Below, one piece after another: positions 42,363-52,265 of a stretch of 64,000 nucleotides of DNA (positions are counted from its first letter, which is position 1; each line of letters opens with the position of its first letter). The notes beneath the pieces are model-generated. The model saw nothing but the letters and a program-made list of their open reading frames with translations. It ran no database searches and had not been told where the DNA came from. A program made the position numbers and the translations under genes. Source of the stretch: Williamsia maris (GTDB lineage: Bacteria; Actinomycetota; Actinomycetes; Mycobacteriales; Mycobacteriaceae); NCBI RefSeq assembly GCF_024171815.1, contig NZ_JAMTCJ010000002.1, forward strand, positions 1,302,001 to 1,366,000, read 5' to 3'.

Positions 42363-42368
42363 TACGCT
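42363..42368 (+). promoter_or_regulatory. -10 of the rex-hemACD operon
   Basis: TACGCT (within TATACGCT), 18 bases after TTGTGA of the Rex operator. The transcript would carry a leader of about 55 bases before rex. Confidence 0.55.
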
Positions 42369-42430
42369 CGATTCGGTTATCCGCGCCGCCAACGACGACG
42401 GGCGCGGACACGATGAGTCGGAGCCAGTAG

Positions 42431-43165
42431 ATGCCCAGATCACCCGAAGAGAACGGAGCGTCCATCCCGGACGCGTCGGTCGCACGGTTGGCCACCTACC
42501 TGCACGTGCTGCGCTTGTTCAGCGAGCACGGTGTGCTCGTGACCTCCAGCAGCCAGCTCGCCACCGCCGCGGGCGTGAACTCGGCGATCCTGCGCAAGGA
42601 CCTCTCCCACGTCGGCGCCAACGGCGTACGCGGCGTCGGCTACGACGTCCGGCGTCTCACCGCCCGCATCGCGCTGGCCCTGCACACCGAGGACACCCAC
42701 AACGTCGCGTTGGCCGGTGCGGGCTTCCTCGGCCGCGCGTTGCTCGCCCACACGGGTCTGGGTCGCGGGTTCACCGTCGTTGCGATGTTCGACACTGACC
42801 CCGACCTCATCGGTACGACATTTCCCGCGGCCGGTGTTGAACTGACCGTGGCACCGATGACCGATCTCGCCGACGACTGCGCGGCGAAAGGTGTCGACAT
42901 CGCCGTCGTGGCGACGTCCGACTCCATCGCGCAGCAGACCTGCGACGCCTTCGTGCGCGCAGGCGTCCGACAGATCCTCAACTTCACGACGGTGTCGTTG
43001 CACACCACCTCCGACGTCTACATCCGTCCGGTGGACCTCGCCCTCGAACTCCAGGTCCTCGCGTTCAACGCGTCCCGCAACGCCGGCGAGGAACTGACCA
43101 CGAAACCCGCCGCCGCCGACACGGCTCCCCGTGTGTCGACGGCTCAGAGATCGGTAGCAGTGTGA
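42431..43165 (+). CDS. rex: Redox-sensing transcriptional repressor Rex
   Basis: A 244-residue repressor. N-terminal winged helix (15-85) with [24 protein letters not shown]; Rossmann domain (about 88-210) with [14 protein letters not shown] for NAD(H); a C-terminal swapped helix with [11 protein letters not shown]. It senses the NADH/NAD+ ratio. GGAG lies eight bases before the ATG. A perfect Rex operator upstream indicates autoregulation. Its stop overlaps the hemA GTG, so heme synthesis is under Rex, as in Streptomyces. Confidence 0.95.
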   Translation: MPRSPEENGASIPDASVARLATYLHVLRLFSEHGVLVTSSSQLATAAGVNSAILRKDLSHVGANGVRGVGYDVRRLTARIALALHTEDTHNVALAGAGFLGRALLAHTGLGRGFTVVAMFDTDPDLIGTTFPAAGVELTVAPMTDLADDCAAKGVDIAVVATSDSIAQQTCDAFVRAGVRQILNFTTVSLHTTSDVYIRPVDLALELQVLAFNASRNAGEELTTKPAAADTAPRVSTAQRSVAV

Positions 43166-44523
43166 GTATCTTCCTGTTCGGTGTGTCCCACCGCAGTGCA
43201 CCCGTGTCGGTGCTGGAGCGGTTGGCCATCTCCGACGACGCCCGCCCGAAGCTGGTCGACGCTCTGCTGGAGACGCCGCAGATCTCCGAGGTGATGATCG
43301 TCTCCACGTGCAACCGCGTCGAGATCTACGCCGTCGTCGACGCCTTCCACCCCGCCCTCGAGGCGGTGGGCGCGGTCATCGGTGAGCACTCCGGCATGAC
43401 CGTCAACCAGATGACCAGCCACGCCTACGTCCGGTACTCCGAGGCCGCGGTCGAGCACCTGTTCACCGTCGCCGCCGGTCTGGACTCGATGGTCGTGGGC
43501 GAGCAGCAGATCCTCGGCCAGATCCGCGCGGCCTACGCCAGCGCCGACGAGAACTCCTCGGCCGGACGGGTTCTGCACGAGCTGGCCCAGCAGGCGCTGC
43601 GCGTGGGTAAGCGCGTCCACAGCGAGACCGGCATCGACCGCGCCGGGGCGTCGGTGGTGTCGGTGGCCCTCGAGCGCGCCAAGACACTGCTGGGCACCCG
43701 CGGCGAGCCCGGCACGATCGACTCGGCCGTGGTGCTCGGCGCCGGCGCAATGGGTGGCCTCGCGGCCGCGCATCTGGCCCGCGACGGCGTCACCGAGCTG
43801 CGCGTCGTCAACCGCACCACCGAGAAGGCCGAGCACCTCGCGGCCAACGTCGCCAAGAACCACGGCGTCCGCGCCTCCGCGGTCCCGATGTCCGGGCTCG
43901 CCGGTGCGCTGGCCGACGCCGACGTCCTGGTGAGCTGTACCGGCACGGTCGGCTCGTTGGTGACCGTCGGTGAGGTGCACTCCGCCCTCGCCGCCCGCAC
44001 CCAGTCGACCCCGCTGGTCATCTGCGACCTCGGACTGCCCCGCAACGTCGATCCGGCCGCCGCGCGACTGCCCGGCGTGCACATCGTCGACATCGAGGGA
44101 CTGCGCGGCGACGGCGCGACCCAGGCTGCTGCGGCCGACACCGCCGCCGCCCGCGACATCGTCGCCGGCGAGCTCGCCGACTACCTGACCCATCAGCGAC
44201 AGGCCGAGGTCACCCCCACCGTGACCGCCCTGCGACAGCGCGCGGCCGAGATGGTCGAGGCCGAGATCATGCGCCTGGAGACCAAGCTCCCCGGCCTCGA
44301 CGACCCGCAGCGCGACGAGGTCGCCAAGGCGGTCCGCCGCGTCGTCGACAAGCTCTTGCACGCACCCACGGTGCGGGTGAAGCAGCTCGCGTCGACCCCG
44401 CAGGGCGACCACTACGCCGAGGCCCTGCGCGAACTCTTCGAACTCACTCCCGGTGCCGCCGAGTCGGTCTCGGCGCCCGAGACCGGGCTGCCCGGTGAGA
44501 TGCGCGCACGAGGTGACCGTTGA
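43162..44523 (+). CDS. hemA: Glutamyl-tRNA reductase
   Basis: A 453-residue enzyme that reduces glutamyl-tRNA to glutamate-1-semialdehyde with NADPH, the entry step to heme. The catalytic Cys50 is in [22 protein letters not shown] and the NADP motif [13 protein letters not shown] follow; the C-terminal helical dimer domain is about 320-430. The GTG start overlaps the rex stop (GTGA), and its own stop overlaps the hemC start (TTGA), so the three are translationally coupled. Confidence 0.96.
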   Translation: MSIFLFGVSHRSAPVSVLERLAISDDARPKLVDALLETPQISEVMIVSTCNRVEIYAVVDAFHPALEAVGAVIGEHSGMTVNQMTSHAYVRYSEAAVEHLFTVAAGLDSMVVGEQQILGQIRAAYASADENSSAGRVLHELAQQALRVGKRVHSETGIDRAGASVVSVALERAKTLLGTRGEPGTIDSAVVLGAGAMGGLAAAHLARDGVTELRVVNRTTEKAEHLAANVAKNHGVRASAVPMSGLAGALADADVLVSCTGTVGSLVTVGEVHSALAARTQSTPLVICDLGLPRNVDPAAARLPGVHIVDIEGLRGDGATQAAAADTAAARDIVAGELADYLTHQRQAEVTPTVTALRQRAAEMVEAEIMRLETKLPGLDDPQRDEVAKAVRRVVDKLLHAPTVRVKQLASTPQGDHYAEALRELFELTPGAAESVSAPETGLPGEMRARGDR

Positions 44524-45446
44524 CGATAAAGATCGGCACCCGCGGTTCACTGCTGGCGAGGACGCAGTCAGGGGTCATCCGCGACCAACTGATCGCGGCC
44601 GGGCACCCGGCCGAACTCGTCATCGTGAAGACCGCCGGTGACCTGTCGGCGGCGCCGGTGGCCGAGATCGGCATCGGCGTGTTCACCACCGCCATCCGCA
44701 ACGCCCTGCACGCCGGTGAGATCGACGTGGCCGTGCACTCCTACAAGGATCTGCCCACCGCGCCGGACCCCGTGCTGAGGATCGCCGCCGTCCCGCCCCG
44801 CGAGGACTCCCGCGACGCGCTGGTGGCGTCGGGTGGTCGGGTGCTGGGCGAACTGCCTGCGGGTTCGACGGTCGGGACGTCCGCTCCGCGACGGGTGGCG
44901 CAGCTTAACGCACTGGGTCTCGGTTTGGAAATCCGCCCCCTACGAGGCAACCTAGATTCTCGGTTGGGCAAAGTCGCCAGCGGTGAGCTCGATGCAGTGG
45001 TTGTGGCCCGTGCAGGGTTGGTTCGAATCGGTCGTGCCGATGAGGTCACCGAGGCGTTCGATCCGGTTGTGCTGCTACCGGCACCCGCACAGGGCGCTCT
45101 GGCTGTGGAGTGCCGCTCCGACGATGCCGAACTGGTGAGCATTCTCGCCGAGTTGGACGACGCCCCCACGCGGGCAGCGGTCGACGCCGAGCGCGCAGTG
45201 TTGGCGGCCCTCGAGGCCGGGTGCACTGCTCCGGTCGGAGCGATCGCCGAGGTGGTGGAGTCGATCGACGACGACGGGCGCATTTTCACCGAGCTGTCGC
45301 TGCGTGCGGCGGTCGCGGCCGAGGACGGATCCGAGGTGATCCGATCGTCGGTGGTGGGCCCCGTGGACAACGCCGTGGCGCTCGGTCGGGAACTCGCCGC
45401 AGAACTACTGGATCGCGGGGCCGCCGAGGTCATGCGCAACCGGTAG
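44520..45446 (+). CDS. hemC: Porphobilinogen deaminase (hydroxymethylbilane synthase)
   Basis: A 308-residue enzyme joining four porphobilinogens into hydroxymethylbilane. N-terminal [15 protein letters not shown], substrate-binding [30 protein letters not shown] and the dipyrromethane cofactor Cys235 in [10 protein letters not shown] are all present. The start is TTG, overlapping hemA. A stretch of about 230 bases in the middle uses A/T-ending codons far more than the rest of the operon. Confidence 0.95.
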   Translation: MTIKIGTRGSLLARTQSGVIRDQLIAAGHPAELVIVKTAGDLSAAPVAEIGIGVFTTAIRNALHAGEIDVAVHSYKDLPTAPDPVLRIAAVPPREDSRDALVASGGRVLGELPAGSTVGTSAPRRVAQLNALGLGLEIRPLRGNLDSRLGKVASGELDAVVVARAGLVRIGRADEVTEAFDPVVLLPAPAQGALAVECRSDDAELVSILAELDDAPTRAAVDAERAVLAALEAGCTAPVGAIAEVVESIDDDGRIFTELSLRAAVAAEDGSEVIRSSVVGPVDNAVALGRELAAELLDRGAAEVMRNR

Positions 45447-45491
45447 CCACACCGACAGACCCCTCAAACGGGTCGCAGAAAGCGCAAACGT

Positions 45492-47150
45492 ATGAGCCGC
45501 ATGAAGAAGGCACATCCGGGTCGGATCCTGTTCGTGGGGTCGGGCCCAGGAGATCCGGCGCTGCTGACGGTACGCGCCCGAGATGCCATCGAGAACGCCG
45601 GCACGGTGTTCGTCGATCCCGATGTCCCGGCCGGTGTGATCGCCCTGATCGGCGCCAACGTGGCCCCGGAACCGACCGCACCCGCCGCCCCGGTTGCCGT
45701 CGACGACACCGCTGACACCACCTCACCCACCGGACCCGTCGCGGTCGAGAACGACTCGATCGTGGACCCCGAGGAGACCGGTGCGCGGGTTCGCCCGGCG
45801 CTCGGTGATCCGACCGAGGTGGCCAAGACCCTCATCGCCGTGGCCAAGGGCGGCGACGACGTCGTCCGCGTGGTCGCAGGCGATCCGCTGACCACCGACT
45901 CGGTCCTGGCCGAGGTCAACGCCGTCGCGCGGACCTCGATCGGCTTCGAGGTCATCCCCGGGCTCCCCGCCGCCGCGGCGGTCCCCAGCTACGCGGGCAT
46001 GCCGCTCGGCTCGGGTCACACCGAGGCCGACGTCCGCGGCGAGGTGGACTGGGCCGCTCTGGCCGCAGCCCCCGGACCGCTGGTCCTGCACGCGACGGCC
46101 GGTCATCTCGCCGAGACCGCGAGCGCGCTGACCGAGAACGGTGTCGCCGCCCAGACCCCGGTCGCGGTGACGGTCAACGGCACCACCTGCCAGCAGCGCA
46201 CCATCGAGGCGACGCTGGCCACCCTGAACGACAAGGGTGCAGGCCTGCAGGGTCCGCTCATCGTCACCATCGGCAAGGTCGTCACCCAGCGTGCCCGCCT
46301 GAGCTGGTGGGAGTCGCGCGCGCTGTACGGCTGGACCGTGCTGGTGCCGCGCACCAAGGACCAGGCCGGCGACATGAGCGACCGGCTCGTCGTCCACGGC
46401 GCCATGCCGATGGAGGTCCCCACGATCGCGGTGGAGCCGCCGCGCAGCCCGGCGCAGATGGAACGCGCCGTCAAGGGACTCGTCGACGGCCGCTACCAGT
46501 GGGTCGTGTTCACCTCCACCAACGCGGTGCGTGCGGTGTGGGAGAAGTTCGCCGAGTTCGGTTTGGACGCACGCGCTTTCAGCGGCGTCAAGATCGCCTG
46601 TGTCGGCGAGGCGACCGCGGCCAAGGTGCGCACCTTCGGCATCAACCCGGAGCTGATCCCGAGTGGCGAGCAGTCGTCACTGGGTCTGCTCGACGACTTC
46701 CCGCCGTACGACGACGTCTTCGACCCGGTCAACCGGATCCTGTTGCCGCGCGCGGACATCGCGACCGAGACGCTGTCGGAGGGCCTGCGCGAGCGGGGCT
46801 GGGAGATCGACGACGTCACCGCGTACCGCACGGTGCGCGCGGCGCCGCCGCCGGCCACGACCCGCGAGATGATCAAGACCGGTGGGTTCGACGCGGTCTG
46901 CTTCACCTCGAGCTCCACGGTGCGCAACCTGGTCGGTATCGCCGGGAAGCCGCACGCGCGCACCATCGTCGCGTGCATCGGACCCAAGACGGCCGAGACC
47001 GCCATCGAGTTCGGGCTGCGCGTCGATGTCCAGCCGGAGACCGCATCGGTTCCCGACCTGGTCGAGGCCCTGGCCGAGCACGCCACCCGACTGCGCGCCG
47101 AAGGGGCACTGCCTCCTCCGCGCAAGAAGGCCCGTCGCTCGCGGTCCTGA
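45492..47150 (+). CDS. hemD: Fused uroporphyrinogen-III methyltransferase-like / uroporphyrinogen-III synthase
   Basis: A 552-residue fusion like mycobacterial HemD. Residues 10-270 resemble SUMT/CobA methyltransferases ([48 protein letters not shown]) but carry an Ala/Pro-rich insert (about 58-95) where the tetrapyrrole methylase loop is expected, so methyltransferase activity is uncertain. Residues 275-535 are uroporphyrinogen-III synthase ([57 protein letters not shown]), which closes the tetrapyrrole ring with inversion of ring D. The C-terminus is basic. Confidence 0.92.
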   Translation: MSRMKKAHPGRILFVGSGPGDPALLTVRARDAIENAGTVFVDPDVPAGVIALIGANVAPEPTAPAAPVAVDDTADTTSPTGPVAVENDSIVDPEETGARVRPALGDPTEVAKTLIAVAKGGDDVVRVVAGDPLTTDSVLAEVNAVARTSIGFEVIPGLPAAAAVPSYAGMPLGSGHTEADVRGEVDWAALAAAPGPLVLHATAGHLAETASALTENGVAAQTPVAVTVNGTTCQQRTIEATLATLNDKGAGLQGPLIVTIGKVVTQRARLSWWESRALYGWTVLVPRTKDQAGDMSDRLVVHGAMPMEVPTIAVEPPRSPAQMERAVKGLVDGRYQWVVFTSTNAVRAVWEKFAEFGLDARAFSGVKIACVGEATAAKVRTFGINPELIPSGEQSSLGLLDDFPPYDDVFDPVNRILLPRADIATETLSEGLRERGWEIDDVTAYRTVRAAPPPATTREMIKTGGFDAVCFTSSSTVRNLVGIAGKPHARTIVACIGPKTAETAIEFGLRVDVQPETASVPDLVEALAEHATRLRAEGALPPPRKKARRSRS

Positions 47151-47224
47151 CGGGTCGCCGAGTGAGGATCGAGCGCAGCGAGGCCCGGAGCGAGCGCGGG
47201 CCCGGCAGTCATAGGCTGTTCGGT
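47151..47224. repeat. GAG-rich repetitive spacer before hemB
   Basis: GAGTGAGGATCGAGCGCAGCGAGG and GGAGCGAGCG (about 47160-47197) form a loose tandem of GAGCG/GAGG units, a pattern scattered through intergenic regions of this order. The hemB -10 follows at 47212-47217 (TAGGCT). Confidence 0.45.
47212..47217 (+). promoter_or_regulatory. Leaderless -10 of hemB
   Basis: TAGGCT, seven bases before the hemB ATG at 47225; no Shine-Dalgarno is present. It allows hemB to be expressed apart from rex-hemACD. Confidence 0.6.
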
Positions 47225-48208
47225 ATGACCGAACGTCCCTACATCCGACCCCGTCGTCTGCGCACCACCCCGGCGATGCGTCGCCTGGTGGCGCAGACGT
47301 CGTTGGAGCCGCGGCATCTCGTGCTGCCGGTGTTCGTCGCCGACGGCCTGTCCGAGCCCAACCCGATCGCGTCGATGCCGGGCGTCGTCCAGCACACCAT
47401 CGACTCGGTGCGCAGGGCCGCGGCCGAGGCGGTCGAGGCCGGCGTCGGTGGGCTGATGCTCTTCGGTGTCCCGGCCGCCGGCGACAAGGACGCGACGGGC
47501 TCGGGTGCCGACGATCCCGACGGCATCCTCAACCGTGCGTTGTCCGCGCTGCGGTCGGACCTCGGTGACTCGACGGTGCTGATGGCCGACACCTGCCTCG
47601 ACGAGTTCACCGACCACGGTCACTGCGGCGTCCTCGACGACTCGGGTCGCGTCGACAACGACGCCACTCTCGATCGCTACGTGTCCATGGCGCTCGCGCA
47701 GGTCGAGGCGGGTGCGCACCTGCTGGGCCCGAGCGGGATGATGGACGGCCAGGTGGGCGCGATCCGTACCGCGCTCGACGATGCCGGCCACACCGACGCC
47801 GGCATCCTGGCCTACACCGCGAAGTACTCGTCGGCGTTCTACGGACCGTTCCGTGAGGCGGTGGGCAGCAGCCTGCAGGGTGATCGACGCACCTACCAGC
47901 AGGATCCGGCGAACCGCGACGAGGCCATCCGCGAGCTCGAACTCGACCTCGCCGAGGGTGCCGACATCGTCATGGTCAAACCGGCGATGAGCTACCTCGA
48001 CATCGTCCGCGATGTCGCCGAGGCGGTGGTCGTGCCGGTCGCGGCCTACCAGATCTCCGGCGAGTACTCGATGATCACCGCGGCCGCCGAGCGCGGCTGG
48101 ATCGACCGGGACGCCGCCATCCTCGAGTCGCTGACCTCGATCCGTCGGGCCGGCGCCGACATCGTGCTGACCTACTGGGCAACCGAGGTCGCCGCCAGGC
48201 TCCACTAG
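47225..48208 (+). CDS. hemB: Porphobilinogen synthase (delta-aminolevulinic acid dehydratase)
   Basis: A 327-residue enzyme condensing two 5-aminolevulinate molecules to porphobilinogen. The metal-site region reads [15 protein letters not shown], with two of the three cysteines of strictly Zn-dependent forms, so the metal is likely Mg or mixed. Schiff-base lysines lie in [13 protein letters not shown] and [11 protein letters not shown]. The ATG is leaderless. The -10 of the next gene overlaps the hemB stop codon. Confidence 0.95.
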   Translation: MTERPYIRPRRLRTTPAMRRLVAQTSLEPRHLVLPVFVADGLSEPNPIASMPGVVQHTIDSVRRAAAEAVEAGVGGLMLFGVPAAGDKDATGSGADDPDGILNRALSALRSDLGDSTVLMADTCLDEFTDHGHCGVLDDSGRVDNDATLDRYVSMALAQVEAGAHLLGPSGMMDGQVGAIRTALDDAGHTDAGILAYTAKYSSAFYGPFREAVGSSLQGDRRTYQQDPANRDEAIRELELDLAEGADIVMVKPAMSYLDIVRDVAEAVVVPVAAYQISGEYSMITAAAERGWIDRDAAILESLTSIRRAGADIVLTYWATEVAARLH

Positions 48209-48211
48209 TCT
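48206..48211 (+). promoter_or_regulatory. Leaderless -10 overlapping the hemB stop
   Basis: TAGTCT starts with the TAG stop of hemB and stands six bases before the ATG at 48218. Stop codon and promoter share sequence. Confidence 0.5.
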
Positions 48212-48217
48212 GGGGCC

Positions 48218-48934
48218 ATGTCTCAACCCCCGAATCCGTGGCCCCAGGGCTCGTGGCCCCCGGATCCGTCGCACTCCGATCCGTCGCAGCAACCCGGGAA
48301 CACGGGTAAGCCGACGCTCGTGAACTCGATGGCCATCGCGACCGAGCTGTGGTTGGTGGTGGTGCTGTGCCAGATCATCGCGTCGATCGGTGAGTACTCC
48401 TCGGTCACCGACTCGTTCCGTGACTCGGTGCGCGAGACGTCCGGTGCATCGGCCCGCGACGTCGACCTGGTGACCTCCAGCGGATTCCTGGTCGGTGTGT
48501 TCGTCGTCGCGACCGCCATCATCGCGGCCGTGTCGCTGCTCATCGTCTGGCTGGCCCGTACCGGCCACAACTGGGCGCGCCTGGTGCTGTCGTTCTTCAG
48601 CGCGTTCCTCGTGGTCCAGGCCGTTCTGGCGCTGTTCGACGGGAACGGCGCCACCTGGGCGACGATCCCGACGGTGATCGGTGGAGTCGCCGCCCTGGGG
48701 GCCGCATACCTGCTGCTGCAGCGCGAGACCGAGACCTACTGCAAGGCGATGGCGACCTACCGCAAGTCCGGCGGGACACCACCGCCCCCCGGCCCCGGGT
48801 GGCCGCCGAACGGTGGTCCGCCCCCGAACCAGTACTTCCCGCACGGTCAGTACCCGCAGCAGTACCCGCAGCAGGGGCAGTACCCGTATCCGCCGCACGA
48901 CGATCGGCGTGACGACTCCGGGGGCAACCGATGA
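48218..48934 (+). CDS. Pro/Gln-rich multi-helix membrane protein
   Basis: A 238-residue protein. A Pro/Ser-rich N-terminus (1-32) and a Pro/Gly/Gln/Tyr-rich C-terminus (about 185-238, with YPQQ repeats) flank four hydrophobic segments, among them ATELWLVVVLCQIIAS, VGVFVVATAIIAAVSLLIVWL and FFSAFLVVQAVLALF. No family is recognised with confidence. It is the first of four small, overlapping membrane-protein genes behind hemB. Function unknown. Confidence 0.75.
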   Translation: MSQPPNPWPQGSWPPDPSHSDPSQQPGNTGKPTLVNSMAIATELWLVVVLCQIIASIGEYSSVTDSFRDSVRETSGASARDVDLVTSSGFLVGVFVVATAIIAAVSLLIVWLARTGHNWARLVLSFFSAFLVVQAVLALFDGNGATWATIPTVIGGVAALGAAYLLLQRETETYCKAMATYRKSGGTPPPPGPGWPPNGGPPPNQYFPHGQYPQQYPQQGQYPYPPHDDRRDDSGGNR

Positions 48935-49323
48935 CGAAACCCGGTCCCGCGGCGCCCACGCTCGCGGTCTGGGCGGTGCGTCTGTGGATCGCATCGGGCG
49001 TGCTGTTCCTCGCCTCGGCGGCGTGGTTCCTCATCATCGGGATCGGCAGCGCCAACGCGTTCGGCATCGGACTCGGCGTGGTCAGTGCAGGCGTGGGCGT
49101 GGGGATGCTGCTGCTGACGCGGCGCACCGGCTCCGGGGACCCGCGCTGGCGGTCGGTGCTCGCCGTGCTGTCGTTGACGGTCACGGTGCTCGGCATGCTG
49201 ATGGCGGCACTGTTCCTCGACCCGTTCCTGTTGATCAGCGGCATCGTCGGGCTGGTCGGCTCGATGATGGCGTACCGCCCGGCTGCCGAGCCGTGGTTCA
49301 CCCGTGGGGGTGTCGGTGGCTGA
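48931..49323 (+). CDS. Small four-helix membrane protein
   Basis: A 130-residue hydrophobic protein with four predicted membrane helices (VRLWIASGVLFLASAAWFLI, FGIGLGVVSAGVGVGMLLL, VLAVLSLTVTVLGMLMAAL, PFLLISGIVGLVGSMMAY). It overlaps the gene before it by ATGA, and the next gene starts within its end. Function unknown. Confidence 0.75.
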   Translation: MTKPGPAAPTLAVWAVRLWIASGVLFLASAAWFLIIGIGSANAFGIGLGVVSAGVGVGMLLLTRRTGSGDPRWRSVLAVLSLTVTVLGMLMAALFLDPFLLISGIVGLVGSMMAYRPAAEPWFTRGGVGG

Positions 49324-49861
49324 CGCCCCCGATTCTCCCGACGTCCCGGGGGCCGGCGAGTGGAACACCTCGGTGGCGCCGGGCCGAGTGCTGTTCCGTG
49401 AGAACGGTGGCAGCTGGTGGGTCGTCTCGATCGGCCCGGTCCTCGTGGCCGCGGTACTGCTGATGGAATTGTTCGGTGGGGGACAGGTGCACTGGCCCGT
49501 GCTGTCGATCTTCCTGGTCATCATCACCGGCTTCTCGGCGATCCAGGTGTACGCCGCGCGTCAGCACGTCGGCGTGGTCCTCACCGACACCACCCTGAAG
49601 CAGGGCACCCGAACCATCGCGCTGGCCGACATCAAACGCATCTACCCGGAGAACACGAACCCCGAGCCCGAGAAGTGGGAGAGCGCACCGGCCATCGGCG
49701 AACTCCGTGCCGTGCCGCGTCGTCGTACCGGCATCGGCGTGCGCATGACGTCGGGCAAGTTGGCGCAGGCGTGGGCCCGCGACCATCATCGTCTGCGCAC
49801 CGAACTGGCCGAGGCCCACCTGGCTATGCAGATGGGCCTGCCGCCGCGGGAGGACACGTGA
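49316..49861 (+). CDS. Rv0513-like membrane protein
   Basis: A 181-residue protein with two adjacent membrane helices (WWVVSIGPVLVAAVLLMELF, WPVLSIFLVIITGFSAIQVY) and a soluble C-terminal half with a beta-rich, PH-like pattern (VGVVLTDTTLKQGTRTIALADIKRIYP). Length and place after hemB match Rv0513. GTG 49316 has GGGGG five bases upstream; GTG 49304 is also possible. Function unknown. Confidence 0.75.
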   Translation: MADAPDSPDVPGAGEWNTSVAPGRVLFRENGGSWWVVSIGPVLVAAVLLMELFGGGQVHWPVLSIFLVIITGFSAIQVYAARQHVGVVLTDTTLKQGTRTIALADIKRIYPENTNPEPEKWESAPAIGELRAVPRRRTGIGVRMTSGKLAQAWARDHHRLRTELAEAHLAMQMGLPPREDT

Positions 49862-50115
49862 CCCCGGCGCGCCACCGGCTCGTCGCCATCGCGGGCATCG
49901 TGGTCGGGATTGTCCTCGCGGTCGTGGCGGTCCTGTTGTGGCGCAGCGGCATCGAGACGAGCAGCTACCCGCCGGTCGAACTCGGCGGCACGGTCGTCTC
50001 CGGACCGTATGAACTCACCCGGTACTCGGGCAGCCGGATCGGCGGCGCCACCGTGGTCGCGCTCGCAGCGCTGCTCGCCCTGGCGTTCTCGGTACGGGCA
50101 GCGCTGCGCCGCTGA
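49858..50115 (+). CDS. Rv0514-like two-helix membrane protein
   Basis: An 85-residue protein with two membrane helices (LVAIAGIVVGIVLAVVAVLLW and GATVVALAALLALAFSVRAAL) around a short extracytoplasmic loop. The GTG start overlaps the previous stop as GTGA. It matches Rv0514 in position and build. Function unknown. Confidence 0.72.
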   Translation: MTPARHRLVAIAGIVVGIVLAVVAVLLWRSGIETSSYPPVELGGTVVSGPYELTRYSGSRIGGATVVALAALLALAFSVRAALRR

Positions 50116-50134
50116 CGTTCTGCTTGTCGAGGAC

Positions 50135-52147
50135 TCAGTTCATCTGCACCGTCAGCAGAGCCTCGGGGACGCCGAACGCGTCGACGAGGGTCTTCGCGTG
50201 CGGACGCAGTTGTGCGCACAGATCGTTGACGCCGCGGCGGATGGCCTTGGCGCGCTCCACCGAGATGTGGCGGTGCATCAGGAACCAGTCGAGGTCGTTC
50301 TCCAGCGAGGAGTAGACGAACAGGTCGCAGACGGTGCCGAGCAGCTCGGTCGCCGCCTTGCTGTCACAGCCCTCGATGCCCTCGATGAACGCTTCCAGCA
50401 CAACGCGTTCCATGTGCGCGTGGCCCACCTTCAGCAGGTGGTCCTGCGCTGCGTTGAACACCTCGAAGGGGTCGTTGCCCTCCTCGGTTGCGCGCCGCAG
50501 ACGGTTGGCGCAGGTCCGCAGCAGGTGATCCTCACGGTTGCGGAACAGCCGGATCTGCGTGCCGCGGTTGGACAGTTCGGATTCCTCGGTGTCCTCGTCG
50601 GAGGAGTCCATCAGTGTCTGCACGACCTGACGGGCCGCCGACTTCTCCAGCACGACGTCGCGCGCCATGTTCGCGATGAATCGCGCCCAGCCGACCGTGT
50701 TGAGACCACGGACGTCCTCGGCGTACGCCGAGAGCAGCTCCTTGGCCAGCAGCTGGGTGAGGACGGTGTTGTCGCCCTCGAAGGTGGTGAAGACGTCGAT
50801 GTCGCCGCGCATGATCGACAGCTGGTTCTCGTCGAGATAGCCGGCGCCACCGCATGCCTCGCGGGCGACGTTGATCGAGTGCGACGCGTGCCAGGTGGTC
50901 ATGGCCTTGAGGCCGGCGGCGAGGCTCTCGAGCTGACGCTGACGTCCGGCGAAGGAGTCGTCACCCTCGGTGGACTCGGGGTTCGCGGTCTGCACCTCGT
51001 GCAGCTCCTCGGTCACCTCGTTCTGCGCGAAGTTCAACGCGTAGGACTTGGCGATCAGCGGCAACAGCTTCCGCTGGTGCGCGAGGTAGTCCATGATCAC
51101 GATCTCGTCGTCGGAATCGGGGGCCTCGAACTGCTTGCGGGTCAGTGCGTACCGGGTGGCGATCGCGAGTGCCTTGCGACCGGCCGCACCTGCCGTGGCC
51201 GCGACGCTGATGCGACCACGGATCAGCGTGCCGAGCATCGTGAAGAAGCGGCGGTTCTCGTTCTCGATCGGCGAGTGGTACGTGCCGTCGGCGTCGACGT
51301 CGGCGTACTTGTTGAGCAGGTTCTCGCGCGGGATCCGGACCTGATCGAACCGCAGCCGACCGTTGTCGACACCCGCGAGACCACCCTTGGGGCCGTCGTC
51401 ACCGATGGTCACGCCGGGAAGGGCGTTGCCCTTGTCGTCGCGCAGCGGCACCACGAAACAGTGGACGCCGCGTCCGGTCGGCTCCTCACCCGGGCCGCCG
51501 GTGACGAGCTGGGCGAACACCGATGCGACGGTCGCGTGCTGAGCTGCTCCGCCGATGTAGTCCTTCGTCGCCGACTCGGTGGTCGAGTGCACGACGAACT
51601 CGTCGGACTCGGCGTCGTAGGTGGCGACGGTCTCGAGGGCCTGCACGTTCGAGCCGTGTCCGGTCTCGGTCATCGCGAAGCAGCCGAGCAGGTCGAGATT
51701 GATGAGGTCGGTGACGTAGCGATCGTGGTGCCGCTTGGTGCCGAGGTTCTCGATGGCACCGCCGAACAGACCCCATTGCACGCCCGCCTTGACCATCAGC
51801 GACAGGTCCGCGTATCCGAGCATCTCGATGCTGGTGATCGCGGCACCCACGTCGCCGGTGCCGCCGTGCTCCGGCCGGAAGCCCGACGCGGCGAAGTCCA
51901 GCTGCGCCAGCTCTCCGAGCTTGCCGAACGTGGCGTCCCGGGCCGCCTGCATCGACAGGGTCGGGTCCGGCAGCAGGTCGGTGCGGTCCATGTGGGCGCG
52001 GGCGTAGTTGCGGACGTCGCGCCACTTGCCGTCCAGCGTGTACTTCAGGTTGTCGACGACCAGCTCCTGGTCCACCGCTTCGCTGTGGTCGGGCGACGTG
52101 ACATCGGATGAACGATCTTCGGGCTGCGTTGCCTGGGTGACGGTCAT
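50135..52147 (-). CDS. Acyl-CoA dehydrogenase/oxidase-like protein (FadE)
   Basis: A 670-residue flavoprotein of the acyl-CoA oxidase-like branch, longer than ordinary acyl-CoA dehydrogenases (about 380-400). FAMTETGHGSNVQALET is the FAD/substrate-binding motif; the middle domain is about 130-290; the C-terminal helical domain has GYLDENQLSIMRGDIDVFTTFEGDNTVL, the ACOX-type active-site segment. It should introduce the first double bond in beta-oxidation. The ATG is leaderless (TAATAT, minus strand, 52155-52160, seven bases upstream). An open frame upstream is rejected on that basis. Confidence 0.87.
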   Translation of the reverse strand: MTVTQATQPEDRSSDVTSPDHSEAVDQELVVDNLKYTLDGKWRDVRNYARAHMDRTDLLPDPTLSMQAARDATFGKLGELAQLDFAASGFRPEHGGTGDVGAAITSIEMLGYADLSLMVKAGVQWGLFGGAIENLGTKRHHDRYVTDLINLDLLGCFAMTETGHGSNVQALETVATYDAESDEFVVHSTTESATKDYIGGAAQHATVASVFAQLVTGGPGEEPTGRGVHCFVVPLRDDKGNALPGVTIGDDGPKGGLAGVDNGRLRFDQVRIPRENLLNKYADVDADGTYHSPIENENRRFFTMLGTLIRGRISVAATAGAAGRKALAIATRYALTRKQFEAPDSDDEIVIMDYLAHQRKLLPLIAKSYALNFAQNEVTEELHEVQTANPESTEGDDSFAGRQRQLESLAAGLKAMTTWHASHSINVAREACGGAGYLDENQLSIMRGDIDVFTTFEGDNTVLTQLLAKELLSAYAEDVRGLNTVGWARFIANMARDVVLEKSAARQVVQTLMDSSDEDTEESELSNRGTQIRLFRNREDHLLRTCANRLRRATEEGNDPFEVFNAAQDHLLKVGHAHMERVVLEAFIEGIEGCDSKAATELLGTVCDLFVYSSLENDLDWFLMHRHISVERAKAIRRGVNDLCAQLRPHAKTLVDAFGVPEALLTVQMN

Positions 52148-52154
52148 GTCTCCG

Positions 52155-52160
52155 ATATTA
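52155..52160 (-). promoter_or_regulatory. Leaderless -10 of the fadE gene
   Basis: TAATAT on the minus strand, seven bases before ATG 52147, one of the best -10 matches in the window. GGAGA within the seven bases could also act as a Shine-Dalgarno if a leader exists. Confidence 0.6.
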
Positions 52161-52265
52161 CTGGCGGGTAACCCTGACGGCATCGCGTTGATGATCACAA
52201 AAAGCGCGGTATTCGTGACGAGAGTCGCCGGCGGATCACGGAATGGGCACGCCCAGACGCACCGA

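Noticed and set aside
46493-48994. 833-residue open frame on the minus strand
   Set aside because: Antisense to hemD and hemB; no domain is visible.
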